Shown here in pieces: positions 29,001-36,465 of a stretch of DNA of 64,000 nucleotides. The notes under the pieces were generated by a model, which was not told where the DNA came from, made no database searches, and saw only the letters and a list, made by a program, of their open reading frames with translations. How positions within the stretch are numbered: the first letter of the stretch is position 1; each line of letters begins with the position of its first letter. A program made the translations under genes and the position numbers. Origin of the DNA: Selenomonadales bacterium (GTDB lineage: Bacteria > Bacillota > Negativicutes > Selenomonadales > Selenomonadaceae). The DNA is taken from the NCBI GenBank assembly GCA_900769615.1, contig CAAGHH010000024.1, positions 59,282 through 123,281 of the forward strand, given 5' to 3'.

Positions 29001-29158
29001 CCAGGATACTTTACTGAGACCGTAACATATGGCGTATTTAAAGCCGGCAAAAGCTCAACCCCGATACGATAGTAGCTGTACATGCCCAGCACAACAAAAA
29101 AAGCTACTATCATAGATATACCAACTGGTCTAGCTATTGATAAACGGGTAATATTCAT
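26078..29158 (-). CDS. RND-family multidrug efflux transporter (AcrB/MexB type)
   Basis: Inner-membrane proton/drug antiporter that drives drugs or lipophilic compounds outward with an adaptor and an outer-membrane channel. 1026 residues: membrane helix 1 (IARPVGISMIVAFFVVLGMYSYY), two large periplasmic loops, and helices 2-6 and 8-12. SIARP, GILVDDSIVVLENI (proton-relay aspartates) and the later GIVAKNGTLLIDY are hallmark segments. It starts in an ATGA overlap with the adaptor gene, so the two are translationally coupled. No TolC-like gene is in the window. An RND pump of this type in a Firmicute suggests an outer membrane. Confidence 0.95.
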   Translation of the reverse strand: MNITRLSIARPVGISMIVAFFVVLGMYSYYRIGVELLPALNTPYVTVSVKYPGASAESVEQEIVKPVEDALSSVSDVKKITSTAGYERARIMLELNFDADADTAAIDASKKVEAIKNKLPDEADSPVVIKRDINAKPILELAVMSKHSLATTYSMTDNVFQEELQQAGGVSEIELHGGRDKEVAIEVDRDKMAAYKLTLAKISSAIKNENQLLPSGSVYTETTKSDVRVIAQYKTAKDIEKVQVQNTAGQLIPLTAVAAIKEQDARTDRYGRLNGEDAINVLVYKNSDANVVETAANVMKSVEKLRKNYPDYDFVVVSNDADYVEDSLHNTLGTLIEGLITTGLVLYLFLRGWRSTAAVMIAIPTSLIATFFVMYLAGFTFNMMSLMGMTLCVGILVDDSIVVLENIIRHLKLGEEPKLAAEHGRTEIGMAAIAITLCDAAVFMPIAFMEGMTGQYFRQFGLTIVFAGLFSLFVSFTLTPMLASKFYKKGYHPNKNKLWSFMDNVEANAADTYEKLLLWSLNHKKKLIVGITVIFVGSVSLVPLGIVGMEYMPQTDESSFTINIQGQVGSSAEETNKVAKRLEGKLATIPEVKYYMTQAGGSTAYEGRIKVQLLDRKERNRNVWQIANEVRDFAADIKTAEVRVTETQSNVAGISGGGGAKNGGGALQVELRGSNNDELKAAAEQVMTIMKSQIAGVTDVNSSYVEGMPEMQLTVERQKLKTYGTSLADVDTAFASAISGLSAGELKNDALNGGQDTNIKVRFKGADGYKPSDVSHVPILAGGKLIYLGDVAEIKNGRGPVRIRRVDKQRSIQIGANINERAMGDVTRDIQKALKKADLGSHGVTYQFKGQATRMNDTFTELLSALLLAMVLIYMLLAVLYESVITPFIRMFSLPFGLIGSILLLFLTHNTLNLYSMIGILVMDGIVAKNGTLLIDYTLTLMDSGRSALEAVIEAGRVRLKPIFMTTITMMAGMLPTALAMTAGSETRVSMAWVIIGGLLTSTVFTLIIIPLIFLFFYQRKEKSKL

Positions 29159-30408
29159 GATTCAGCCCCCGTATCACTATCAGTAACTTCTACTGCCGTA
29201 CCGGTTTGAAGCTTATCCTGATTGCTTAATACAACCGTATCGCCATCATTTAATCCTTCAATTATTTCCTCAGCTTCATCATTTAATAAGCCAATTTTAA
29301 CTTCCCGTTCCTCAACAGTACCATCGTCACGCAGTACAAATATCGTCTGCCGGCCATTTTTTGACAGCACTGCTTTCTTGGGCACAAACAATGTATCCTT
29401 TCTTTGCAATATATCAATCGCCGTATGTGCAAATAAACCGGCTTTTATCGTATCACTATTTTCATCAAGCTCTATACGGACTTGATATGTCTTGGAGCTA
29501 TCATCCATAGCGGGACTGACATAAACAATCCGTCCATTATAATCATTACCTAGAGCATCAATAGTAACTTTAACCTCCATGCCTGTTTCTAATATAGCCG
29601 CATCTCCTTCAGAAAGTGTACAATCTACATTAATATTACTGTTATCAACTAATGAAAACACTTTCGTTCCTGCTGAAACAATGGCGCCGACCTCAGCATT
29701 GCGATATCCGATAACACCATCCCGCGGTGCCCGCAAATACATATCAGCCCGTTGCTTTTCCAAAGCTTCCGTTGCACGATTCTGCTTTTCAGCCGTAAAT
29801 TTTTTGGATTGCACACTAGCGGCATCTCCATCATCAACCTGATTGGCTAAAATCTCATACGCAGCTTTGCTGGCCATGTATTCCTGCTCCACTGAATCTA
29901 GTGCATCTTTTGATATTGCTCCTATTGAAAATAAATACTGATTGCGTTCATATTTACTTAGTTCCAGCTCATAAGCATTTTTTACCTTGATATAATTTGC
30001 ATTATAAGTTGCCGCAGCCTCTCTGGCATCAGCACCGGCGGCACTAGCTGCCGCTGAATTTTGCGCAATCGAAATATCCAAATCCCCAGTATCCTGCACC
30101 ATAAGAATTTGACCTTGTTTAACAAAATCCCCCAATTTTACATAAACCTGTGTAATTTTTCCAGTATACTTTGGGGCTAACGGAATATTGGCATCTGGTA
30201 CTGTCTGCCCAGAAAGCGCAATATGACGCATCATATCCTGTCTTACCACTTGCTGTACTTTGACTAAAGGAGCTGCATGATTAACACGTTTTTCCTTATT
30301 AACACTGCGTCCAAAGTATAAATAAAGCGCCAAACATAATATCAGCGCACAACCAGCACCTGCCAGCAAAACCCGTCGCTTATCCAAATCCTGAACCTTA
30401 TGCCGCAT
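29155..30408 (-). CDS. RND periplasmic adaptor (membrane fusion protein, AcrA/MexA type)
   Basis: Links the RND transporter to an outer-membrane exit duct. An N-terminal membrane segment (VLLAGAGCALILCLALYLYFG) without a lipobox anchors it. The biotinyl-lipoyl halves are near 60-100 (PLAPKYTGKITQVYVKLGDFVKQGQ) and 195-235 (LRAPRDGVIGYRNAEVGAIV), with a coiled-coil hairpin between them. Beta-barrel and membrane-proximal domains follow. The start is probably the ATG at 30408, after GAGAGGA; an ATG at 30426 has a weaker site. Its 3' end overlaps the transporter start by 4 bases. Confidence 0.92.
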   Translation of the reverse strand: MRHKVQDLDKRRVLLAGAGCALILCLALYLYFGRSVNKEKRVNHAAPLVKVQQVVRQDMMRHIALSGQTVPDANIPLAPKYTGKITQVYVKLGDFVKQGQILMVQDTGDLDISIAQNSAAASAAGADAREAAATYNANYIKVKNAYELELSKYERNQYLFSIGAISKDALDSVEQEYMASKAAYEILANQVDDGDAASVQSKKFTAEKQNRATEALEKQRADMYLRAPRDGVIGYRNAEVGAIVSAGTKVFSLVDNSNINVDCTLSEGDAAILETGMEVKVTIDALGNDYNGRIVYVSPAMDDSSKTYQVRIELDENSDTIKAGLFAHTAIDILQRKDTLFVPKKAVLSKNGRQTIFVLRDDGTVEEREVKIGLLNDEAEEIIEGLNDGDTVVLSNQDKLQTGTAVEVTDSDTGAES

Positions 30409-30452
30409 ATCGTCAAATCCTCTCATCTTTGCTCATACATTATTCTCATTTC

Positions 30453-30609
30453 AATCGGTTTAAATTTGCTTATCGCTTATATTATATATTATTCTTAATT
30501 GTAACACGCTTGCAAACCGATTTCCATTACAAAAAGATAAACTTTTTCTTTGATAATGCTCTATATATAAATAATCGGTTTAGCAAATAAATTTACTAAA
30601 CCGATTATT
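30453..30609. repeat. four copies of an AAACCGATT motif upstream of the RND operon
   Basis: The motif AATCGGTTT (or its complement) occurs at 30453-30461, 30514-30522, 30573-30581 and 30600-30608 as alternating inverted copies. The last two form a perfect hairpin (AATAATCGGTTTAG / CTAAACCGATTATT, 12-base loop) listed separately as a possible terminator. The first two flank a region that could hold the RND promoter, so they could be operator half-sites. This 318-base gap holds no gene that I can support. Confidence 0.55.
30571..30609. terminator. possible terminator after the Gfo/Idh/MocA gene
   Basis: A perfect inverted repeat with 14-base arms. On the minus strand it lies about 135 bases past the stop at 30745, and is followed by TTATATATA, not by a clean T-run. 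It may equally be a regulatory palindrome. Confidence 0.4.
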
Positions 30610-30744
30610 TCATATTTATTACTATAAACCTTGCATAAACGTTCTAAGGTCAGCTATTGGTCTAAATCGGATATAAGGCTCAATCCATAAATTTCAAAGA
30701 TTTTATTCTGTGCCTGTCATCGCATTGCAATGCCAAAGATGGGG

Positions 30745-31737
30745 TTAATCGTCAGCAGGCATCAGCTTGACTGCTAGTCTAGCTTTTTCCACCGTTTCAA
30801 GCACCGTAAGTGAAGTTTTCAAACCAATTTTCATTTTTTCATAATCTCTCTTAGCAAAAGTCAAAGCAAATTCTTTGAACTCATGGATCATACGATTATC
30901 ATATTTATTCAATTCATAACGCTTAACCAAGTGTTCACTGCGAACAGATACTTCCACGGCTTTTAATTCATTAGGTGCGCCAATAACTCTAATCCAGCCT
31001 TTTTCACCTTGAATGGTAAAGAAGCTCGGACTGTCTGAGTCCTTGGCTCCAATAGCTATTGCTACAAAGTCTTGATAGCAAAGTTCAAGTACACCTGATG
31101 TATCTACACCGTTAAAGCCTAAATTAGGAATATATCTAGTGTTTAAAGGGCTGCCGAATAATGCAATGATAATATTTATATTATAAATATTAATATCAGT
31201 TAGCGCACCGCCAAATTTAGCTGGATCAAAAGCTGGCAAAACTTCGCCTTGCAAGTATCTATCATAACGACTAGAATACTGCGAATAATTTGCTGTCACC
31301 ATTTTTATGCGTCCAATTTTAACTAAGCTGGCTTTCACTGTTTGAAAATTAGGTAAATGCAGCGAAGTTACCGCTTCAAATACATAAAGACCTTTAGCCA
31401 AGGCAAGTTCACTTATTTCCTTAACCTCAGCTGCTGTCGCAGCAAATGGTTTCTCGACAATAACATTTTTTCCAGCTAATAACGCTTGTTTGGCATATTC
31501 ATAATGAACGCTATTTACTAAACCTATATAGACAAAATCTACTGACTCATCTTGCAAAATCTCAGCATACTCGGTCACAACCTTAGGAATACTATATTCT
31601 TTGGCCAAATTTTCAGCAACGCCCTTACTATGCTGACGGGCATATATAGCTATCACTTCAATTTCAGGAACATTTTTTAGCGCTGGCAATGTGCCTTCTT
31701 GCACGATTTTACCAGTACCTAAAATAGCTAATTTCAT
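30745..31737 (-). CDS. Gfo/Idh/MocA-family NAD(P)-dependent oxidoreductase
   Basis: Dehydrogenase of sugar- or inositol-like substrates. The Rossmann fold opens MKLAILGTGKIVQEG. AGKNVIVEKPFAAT holds the conserved EKP lysine near residue 95. The C-terminal alpha/beta domain carries GGALTDINIYNINI in place of the common GGxxxDxGxH pattern, so the catalytic His is not where expected; its Asp is present. 330 residues. The substrate cannot be deduced. It is divergent from the DUF1848 gene, has GGGGAGG before the ATG, and is transcribed alone. Confidence 0.88.
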   Translation of the reverse strand: MKLAILGTGKIVQEGTLPALKNVPEIEVIAIYARQHSKGVAENLAKEYSIPKVVTEYAEILQDESVDFVYIGLVNSVHYEYAKQALLAGKNVIVEKPFAATAAEVKEISELALAKGLYVFEAVTSLHLPNFQTVKASLVKIGRIKMVTANYSQYSSRYDRYLQGEVLPAFDPAKFGGALTDINIYNINIIIALFGSPLNTRYIPNLGFNGVDTSGVLELCYQDFVAIAIGAKDSDSPSFFTIQGEKGWIRVIGAPNELKAVEVSVRSEHLVKRYELNKYDNRMIHEFKEFALTFAKRDYEKMKIGLKTSLTVLETVEKARLAVKLMPADD

Positions 31738-31832
31738 AACTGTTGCCTCCCCTTTATCCTAAGCCTTATTGGTAAAAAATTTTGTAAAATAAAAACTAAT
31801 CATGCCATCATACCATGCCTATTCTAAACTAT

Positions 31833-31861
31833 ATTATACTGTTACCTAAAAATCTTGTCTA
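31833..31861 (-). promoter_or_regulatory. promoter for the Gfo/Idh/MocA gene
   Basis: On the minus strand, TAGACA (31856-31861) and TATAAT (31833-31838) are 17 bases apart. Its -35 box lies on the same base pairs as the -35 box of the divergent plus-strand promoter. Confidence 0.7.
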
Positions 31862-31883
31862 ATATAAATGCACATGCTATAAT
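31855..31883 (+). promoter_or_regulatory. promoter for the DUF1848 gene
   Basis: TTGTCT (31855-31860) and TATAAT (31878-31883) are 17 bases apart, with TGC just before the -10 (an extended -10). The predicted start near 31890 leaves a leader of about 135 bases before the ATG at 32026. Confidence 0.75.
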
Positions 31884-31897
31884 CGGTACAATCCATT

Positions 31898-31960
31898 ATA
31901 GTGGTACAGGCAGTTTATTTTATTACCACTATCTGTAAAATTGTCGTTCGCTATGACAAT
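31898..31960 (+). promoter_or_regulatory. two hairpins in the leader of the DUF1848 mRNA
   Basis: ATAGTGGTA (31898-31906) pairs with TACCACTAT (31924-31932). ATTGTC (31940-31945) pairs with GACAAT (31955-31960). Both lie in the first 70 bases of the predicted transcript. They match no riboswitch class that I recognise, and no T-run follows them. Confidence 0.45.
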
Positions 31961-32025
31961 GTGCCTTTACTCATAACCAAATAAGCAAAATAATAATATC
32001 GTTAAACAGCAAATAGGAGCGTCAT

Positions 32026-32976
32026 ATGATTATCAGTGCCAGCCGCCGGACAGATATTCCGGCTTTTTACAGTCAATGGTTTATGAATCGCATAGCTGCA
32101 GGTTTTGTAGATTCAGTCAATCCATTTAATCGCAAACAAGTAACCAGAATTCAGCTTTCGCCAAAAGATGTTGATTGTATTGTTTTTTGGACCAAAGATG
32201 CCACCCCCATGCTGTCACATTTAGCAAAATTAGAACGTCTAGGATATAAATATTATTTTCAATTCACGGTTACTCCTTATGGATATGACATTGAGCCTGG
32301 TGTTCACAGCAAAAAAGAAATCATTCGTGCTTTTCAACAGCTTTCCAAAATTATTGGCAAGCATAGAGTCGTTTGGCGTTATGATCCAATTATCTTGACT
32401 CCAAAACACACTATAGCTAAACACGTTGCCGACTTTACCTATCTAGCTGAAAAGCTAGCACCATATACTGATACTTGCATTATTAGTTTTTTGGATTTAT
32501 ACAAAAAAACTGAACTAAACACCGCTAAATTACATTTACAGGTGCTTACAGTCCAAGCTATACAGCAATTAGCTAGCAATATATCTCCTATTGCCCGTCA
32601 ACATGGATTAAATATACAATCCTGCTCCGAAGAAATTAATCTAGCTACCTATGGTATTCAGCATGGAGCCTGCATTGATCTAAAACACGTAGCAATGGCA
32701 ATGGGTTGTGATATTAACTTGCACAAAGATAATACCCAGCGCTCTGCCTGTGGTTGTGCTAAAAGCATCGATATTGGACAATACAATACTTGTCTCCATT
32801 TGTGCCGCTACTGTTATGCTAATTTTAATACCAATATGACTAAAGCCATATATAAACAACACGATCCAACTGCCTCTGTACTAACTGGACATCTGCTAGG
32901 CGATGAAAAAATCACTGACTGTCGCCTAAAGCCAGTTACGCGTCTAGCTTTTAATAAACAAATTACATTGTTCTAA
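32026..32976 (+). CDS. DUF1848 family protein with C-terminal cysteine cluster
   Basis: Function unknown. The 316-residue protein starts with the family signature IISASRRTDIPAFY. It has IVFWTKDATPML near residue 45, HRVVWRYDPIILT near 117, and a C-terminal cluster of cysteines (ACGCAKSIDIGQYNTC, CRYCYAN at about 243-268). The spacing suggests an iron-sulfur cluster site; this is an inference. It is one of the few plus-strand genes here. The ATG at 32026 is preceded by AGGAG. It has its own promoter and a long leader. Confidence 0.88.
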   Translation: MIISASRRTDIPAFYSQWFMNRIAAGFVDSVNPFNRKQVTRIQLSPKDVDCIVFWTKDATPMLSHLAKLERLGYKYYFQFTVTPYGYDIEPGVHSKKEIIRAFQQLSKIIGKHRVVWRYDPIILTPKHTIAKHVADFTYLAEKLAPYTDTCIISFLDLYKKTELNTAKLHLQVLTVQAIQQLASNISPIARQHGLNIQSCSEEINLATYGIQHGACIDLKHVAMAMGCDINLHKDNTQRSACGCAKSIDIGQYNTCLHLCRYCYANFNTNMTKAIYKQHDPTASVLTGHLLGDEKITDCRLKPVTRLAFNKQITLF

Positions 32977-33030
32977 TTAGCCAAAAGCTATGAAGCTTAT
33001 TTTCACAGCTTTTCTTCACCTATTTTTTAG

Positions 33031-33507
33031 CCCAAATTCCATTACAATACTGACGATGGTTCTGCTAATGTAAAACTATACGCGAATGACGGCACCGTGT
33101 GGTTAACACAGGCACAAATGTCAGAACTATTTTCTCGGAGCATTGCCACAATATCTCGGCACATCTCTAATATTTTTGCTGCTGGCAAACTTGAAGAAAA
33201 AAGCAATTTACAAAAAATGCAAATTGCTTTTTCCGATAAGCCTGTTGCCCTATACAGTCTTGATGTCATCCTTGCAGTAGGTTTTCGCGTGAAATCTCCC
33301 CGTGGCACTCAGTTCCGCCGCTGGGCAAACACCACGCTCAAAGAATACTTGAAGAAAGGCTTTGTCATGGACGATGAGCGCCTGAAAAATCCGGATGACC
33401 GCCCAATTCCTTATGACCGCCTCCCTGCAGAAAGGAGCCATCGATTTCGAATAGTTGGCCACATCAGCCATAACAGTTGGTGCCTCTTGCCTTATTCTTC
33501 AATCTGA
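33031..33507 (+). pseudogene. RhuM-like (virulence RhuM/KilA-related) gene remnant
   Basis: RhuM-family proteins of about 330 residues are common in pathogenicity and phage-defence islands; their role is unclear. The frame opens after a stop at 33028 without a usable start and reads DGTVWLTQAQMSELF, then SIATISRHISNIF and RGTQFRRWANTTLKEYLKKG, close to the family N-terminus. After KNPDDRP, about residue 130, the family similarity stops and the frame ends within 30 codons. Both ends are thus missing. The tail overlaps the 3' end of queA by 16 bases on the other strand. It is likely a decayed piece of a mobile island. Confidence 0.75.
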
Positions 33508-34586
33508 TGTGTGGCTTCCAGCTCAGCCAGTTCTTTGTCTCTTTCGTCTTTTGGTTGTTGTACTGAAAGAAACATTGCATCGCCAAAGGAGAAGAAGCGA
33601 TATTTCATTTCCACAGCTTTTTTGTAGGCATCCAATATGAATTTTCTGCCGGCAAAGGCGCTTATGAGCATTATCAAGGTTGATTTTGGCAGATGAAAGT
33701 TAGTTACTATACCATCAACTATTTTAAAATCATATCCTGGATAAATAAATATATCTGTCCAGCCAGCTTTGCCACTTATTTCATTAGGTGCGGCAGCAGC
33801 CGATTCAAGGGTACGAATACTAGTTGTTCCTACGGCTATGACACGATGACCAGCCGCTTTGGTGTCCATAATGAGCTTAGCGGTTTCATCAGATATATGA
33901 TAAAATTCTTTGTGCATATCATGCTTGCTAATATCTTCTACGTTTACAGGGCGGAAAGTTCCCAAACCTACATGCAATGTTACAAAGCCAAGATTTACGC
34001 CCATATCTTTTAGTTCCTGCATTTGTTCTTTCGTGAAATGCAAACCAGCAGTTGGCGCGGCTGCTGATCCTTCTTCACGATTATAAACTGTTTGATAACG
34101 TTCTTTATCGGCTAGTTTTTCATGAATATACGGTGGCAACGGTGTCTCACCTAAACGATCGAGTATTTCTTCAAATACACCATCATATTTAAATTCAACG
34201 ATTCGACCACCAAAATCAGTATGATCGGTAACTTGGCAACTAAGTTCATCACTAAAATTGATTACATTGCCCGGTTTGGCTTTTTTGCCTGGTTTTACCA
34301 AAGTTTCCCAATGCGTAGTATCTAAACGGCGCAACAAAAATACTTCTACCTTGCCCCCAGTCTGATCACGATGACCAATTAGCCTAGCTGGCATAACCCG
34401 CGTATCATTAAATATCAGCGTGTCACCTGGATTAACAAAGTTCTTTAAGTCATAAAAATGCTGATGCTTTATAGTTTTAGCTACTGGATCCAAAACCATA
34501 AGTCTTGAAGCATTACGTGGTTCAATCGGAGTTTGGGCGATGCGCTCCTCCGGTAATTCATAATCAAAATCTGATAATAATAACAT
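33492..34586 (-). CDS. queA: S-adenosylmethionine:tRNA ribosyltransferase-isomerase QueA
   Basis: Transfers and rearranges the ribose of SAM onto preQ1 in the tRNA wobble position to give epoxyqueuosine. 364 residues with the family N-terminus SDFDYELPEERIAQTP, then RLIGHRDQTGGKVEVFLLRR, YNREEGSAAAPTAGLHF, and TNFHLPKSTLIMLISAF. The length is slightly above the usual 340-350. It is the last gene of the ruvC-ruvA-ruvB-queH-spoIID-queA run, 28 bases after the SpoIID-like gene. Confidence 0.97.
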   Translation of the reverse strand: MLLLSDFDYELPEERIAQTPIEPRNASRLMVLDPVAKTIKHQHFYDLKNFVNPGDTLIFNDTRVMPARLIGHRDQTGGKVEVFLLRRLDTTHWETLVKPGKKAKPGNVINFSDELSCQVTDHTDFGGRIVEFKYDGVFEEILDRLGETPLPPYIHEKLADKERYQTVYNREEGSAAAPTAGLHFTKEQMQELKDMGVNLGFVTLHVGLGTFRPVNVEDISKHDMHKEFYHISDETAKLIMDTKAAGHRVIAVGTTSIRTLESAAAAPNEISGKAGWTDIFIYPGYDFKIVDGIVTNFHLPKSTLIMLISAFAGRKFILDAYKKAVEMKYRFFSFGDAMFLSVQQPKDERDKELAELEATHQIEE

Positions 34587-34614
34587 TTTTTGTCCTTCTA
34601 TCCTTTTTTCTAAT

Positions 34615-35799
34615 TTAATATAATTTTTTCAATTCAGTACCTTGATAATAATGAGCTAAAATCGCTCGATAATCATATTTTTTAACATCAGCCAAGGTCT
34701 TGGCTCCCCATTGCGAAAGTCCTAAGCCATGACCCCAGCCAAAGCCGCTGATAAAGCAGACATTATTGCGCAGACTGACTTGAAACAACGTGCTTCTAAG
34801 ACCTAAATAGTTTCTAAAATCGTTACCAGTAATTTTTTTACTGCCATTGTTGCCAGCGATTTCCAAATAACTGACTCGTCCGGAAATGGTCCGATCATTT
34901 GCAGACTTTCCTACCGTTAATGGTGATAATTTTATCTTCCTGATATCACCAACACCCTGATTGTGTTTGCTTAAAACTATTTTCAAATCATCTAGCGTGA
35001 TGTTTTTCTCCCAAGGCTGAGTATTCGTATATACCTCTTTAGCTGCCCGCAGATACGGAATCTTGGTTCCCCAGACATTTTCACTGTTTTCAGTCATGCC
35101 ACCAGAATCAGTATGAAATAAAGTATCGGCTAATTGACCATTATACTTTAATACTTCACCACGCGTAGCAGCTACTGCCTGATTAGTGCTGCTGCGTTCA
35201 CCGGCTTTGCCTAAGTACGATTGACAATGCGTAGTAGCACAAATATCATAACCGTCCTTGATATGCCGCTTGCGATTGCGCAAAGCAAAGGATCTAGCTG
35301 CTACTGCCTGCGCCTTTAAAGCTTCTATATTCCACTCTGATGGCATTTCCTGAGGCAATACGCCACGCAAATATTCTTCAACTGGTACTACATTAAGAAC
35401 TTTTAGTTTGCCATTTTGTACTAAAATTCTTACGCTGCCACGATAATCCCGGCCATTTATTTTGACTATCTGCAAAGCCTTATTATTATCCATTGGCAAT
35501 AGTTCTAAAACATTTCCCGCTATTTTTTTATCTTTAGCAGCAATAGTCAGCTTAGCGTCCTTGATGGTAAATTTTATCTGCTGCCCCGCGGCTAGTTTTT
35601 GCACTATTTTTTTATTGTCCGCATCCTGTAAAACAGCTTTCGTTACCGCAGTCAAGCTCAGCTCACTAGAATTACTCGTCACTAATACCGAAATCTCTGG
35701 CTGCCAAGCCGCTGACGCTAATGGCAGGGATAGCATTGGCTGACAAAATAATATCCCTGCTAATAACACAAATATTTTTTTCACCAGCTTACTTTTCAT
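34615..35799 (-). CDS. SpoIID/LytB domain protein (exported peptidoglycan hydrolase-like)
   Basis: SpoIID is a lytic transglycosylase that remodels wall during sporulation, and relatives work in vegetative cells. A signal peptide (IFVLLAGILFCQPMLSLPLASA) leads to the SpoIID domain, with VEEYLRGVLPQEMPSEW (likely catalytic Glu), LKAQAVAARSFAL, ATTHCQSYLG and FHTDSGGMTENSENVWG. GWGHGLGLSQWGA is near the C-terminus. The start is the ATG at 35799 after GGGAG. It overlaps the queH end by 11 bases. No other sporulation gene is in view, so it does not by itself show that the organism sporulates. Confidence 0.92.
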   Translation of the reverse strand: MKSKLVKKIFVLLAGILFCQPMLSLPLASAAWQPEISVLVTSNSSELSLTAVTKAVLQDADNKKIVQKLAAGQQIKFTIKDAKLTIAAKDKKIAGNVLELLPMDNNKALQIVKINGRDYRGSVRILVQNGKLKVLNVVPVEEYLRGVLPQEMPSEWNIEALKAQAVAARSFALRNRKRHIKDGYDICATTHCQSYLGKAGERSSTNQAVAATRGEVLKYNGQLADTLFHTDSGGMTENSENVWGTKIPYLRAAKEVYTNTQPWEKNITLDDLKIVLSKHNQGVGDIRKIKLSPLTVGKSANDRTISGRVSYLEIAGNNGSKKITGNDFRNYLGLRSTLFQVSLRNNVCFISGFGWGHGLGLSQWGAKTLADVKKYDYRAILAHYYQGTELKKLY

Positions 35800-36436
35800 C
35801 GGCAAGCTCCCTTACTGCTAACTTCGCATTTTCTTTATCCAAGGCTTCTAAGCGGGCTCTTTTCTTCGCTTTATTATCCTTGCGCCGCTGTTTGCGGATA
35901 GCCTTGCTATAACGTTCTTCTTCACTAAAAATACAACCACAATATGGCTGGCGATAAAGTTCCAGCTCTCGGCTTATATCAATGCCTTCCTGCCAGCCAG
36001 GACGAAAATCTTCATAATAAAATTCAACGCCATAAACTTTAGCAAAATGCTCCGCTGTTCGTTTCATAAGCTCATGCTGTTGGTAAATACTGTAAAATAA
36101 CGTTGAAGTAAATGCCGTAAAGCCATGCTCAGCAGCATATTTAGCTGTTTCTTCAAGACGCCACGTATAACACATCGTACAACGGCCATTAGGCAGACAC
36201 TCTGCTGGCAAAGCTTTTTTTAAAAAGTCTCGCAAACGATAATTTTCATCGGCATAAAATTCTAAATTAGTTTTCTCGGCAAATTCTTTGGCAGTATTCA
36301 GCCGCTGTTCCCATTCCTTATAAGGATGAATGTTGGGATTAAAAAAGTAACCAACAGGTTCAATACCGTCTGCTCGCAGTTTTTTCACTGGATAACAGCT
36401 GCATGGACCACAGCACATATGTAAAAGTAATTTCAT
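35789..36436 (-). CDS. queH: epoxyqueuosine reductase QueH
   Basis: Reduces epoxyqueuosine in tRNA to queuosine, the step after QueA. QueH is the non-B12 alternative to QueG. The protein starts MKLLLHMCCGPCSCYPV, with the iron-binding CC and C residues. CLPNGRCTMCYTWRL supplies two more cysteines and YCGCIFSE the last, the pattern of an iron-sulfur cluster plus a metal site. 215 residues, with a lysine/arginine-rich tail. Together with queA it covers the last two steps of queuosine synthesis. Confidence 0.93.
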   Translation of the reverse strand: MKLLLHMCCGPCSCYPVKKLRADGIEPVGYFFNPNIHPYKEWEQRLNTAKEFAEKTNLEFYADENYRLRDFLKKALPAECLPNGRCTMCYTWRLEETAKYAAEHGFTAFTSTLFYSIYQQHELMKRTAEHFAKVYGVEFYYEDFRPGWQEGIDISRELELYRQPYCGCIFSEEERYSKAIRKQRRKDNKAKKRARLEALDKENAKLAVRELADEK

Positions 36437-36465
36437 ACTTATTTTCCTTTAGTTGATTTTAATAG

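Noticed and set aside
34615..35799. SpoIID as proof of sporulation
   Set aside because: The SpoIID domain also occurs in non-sporulating bacteria, and no other sporulation gene lies in the window.
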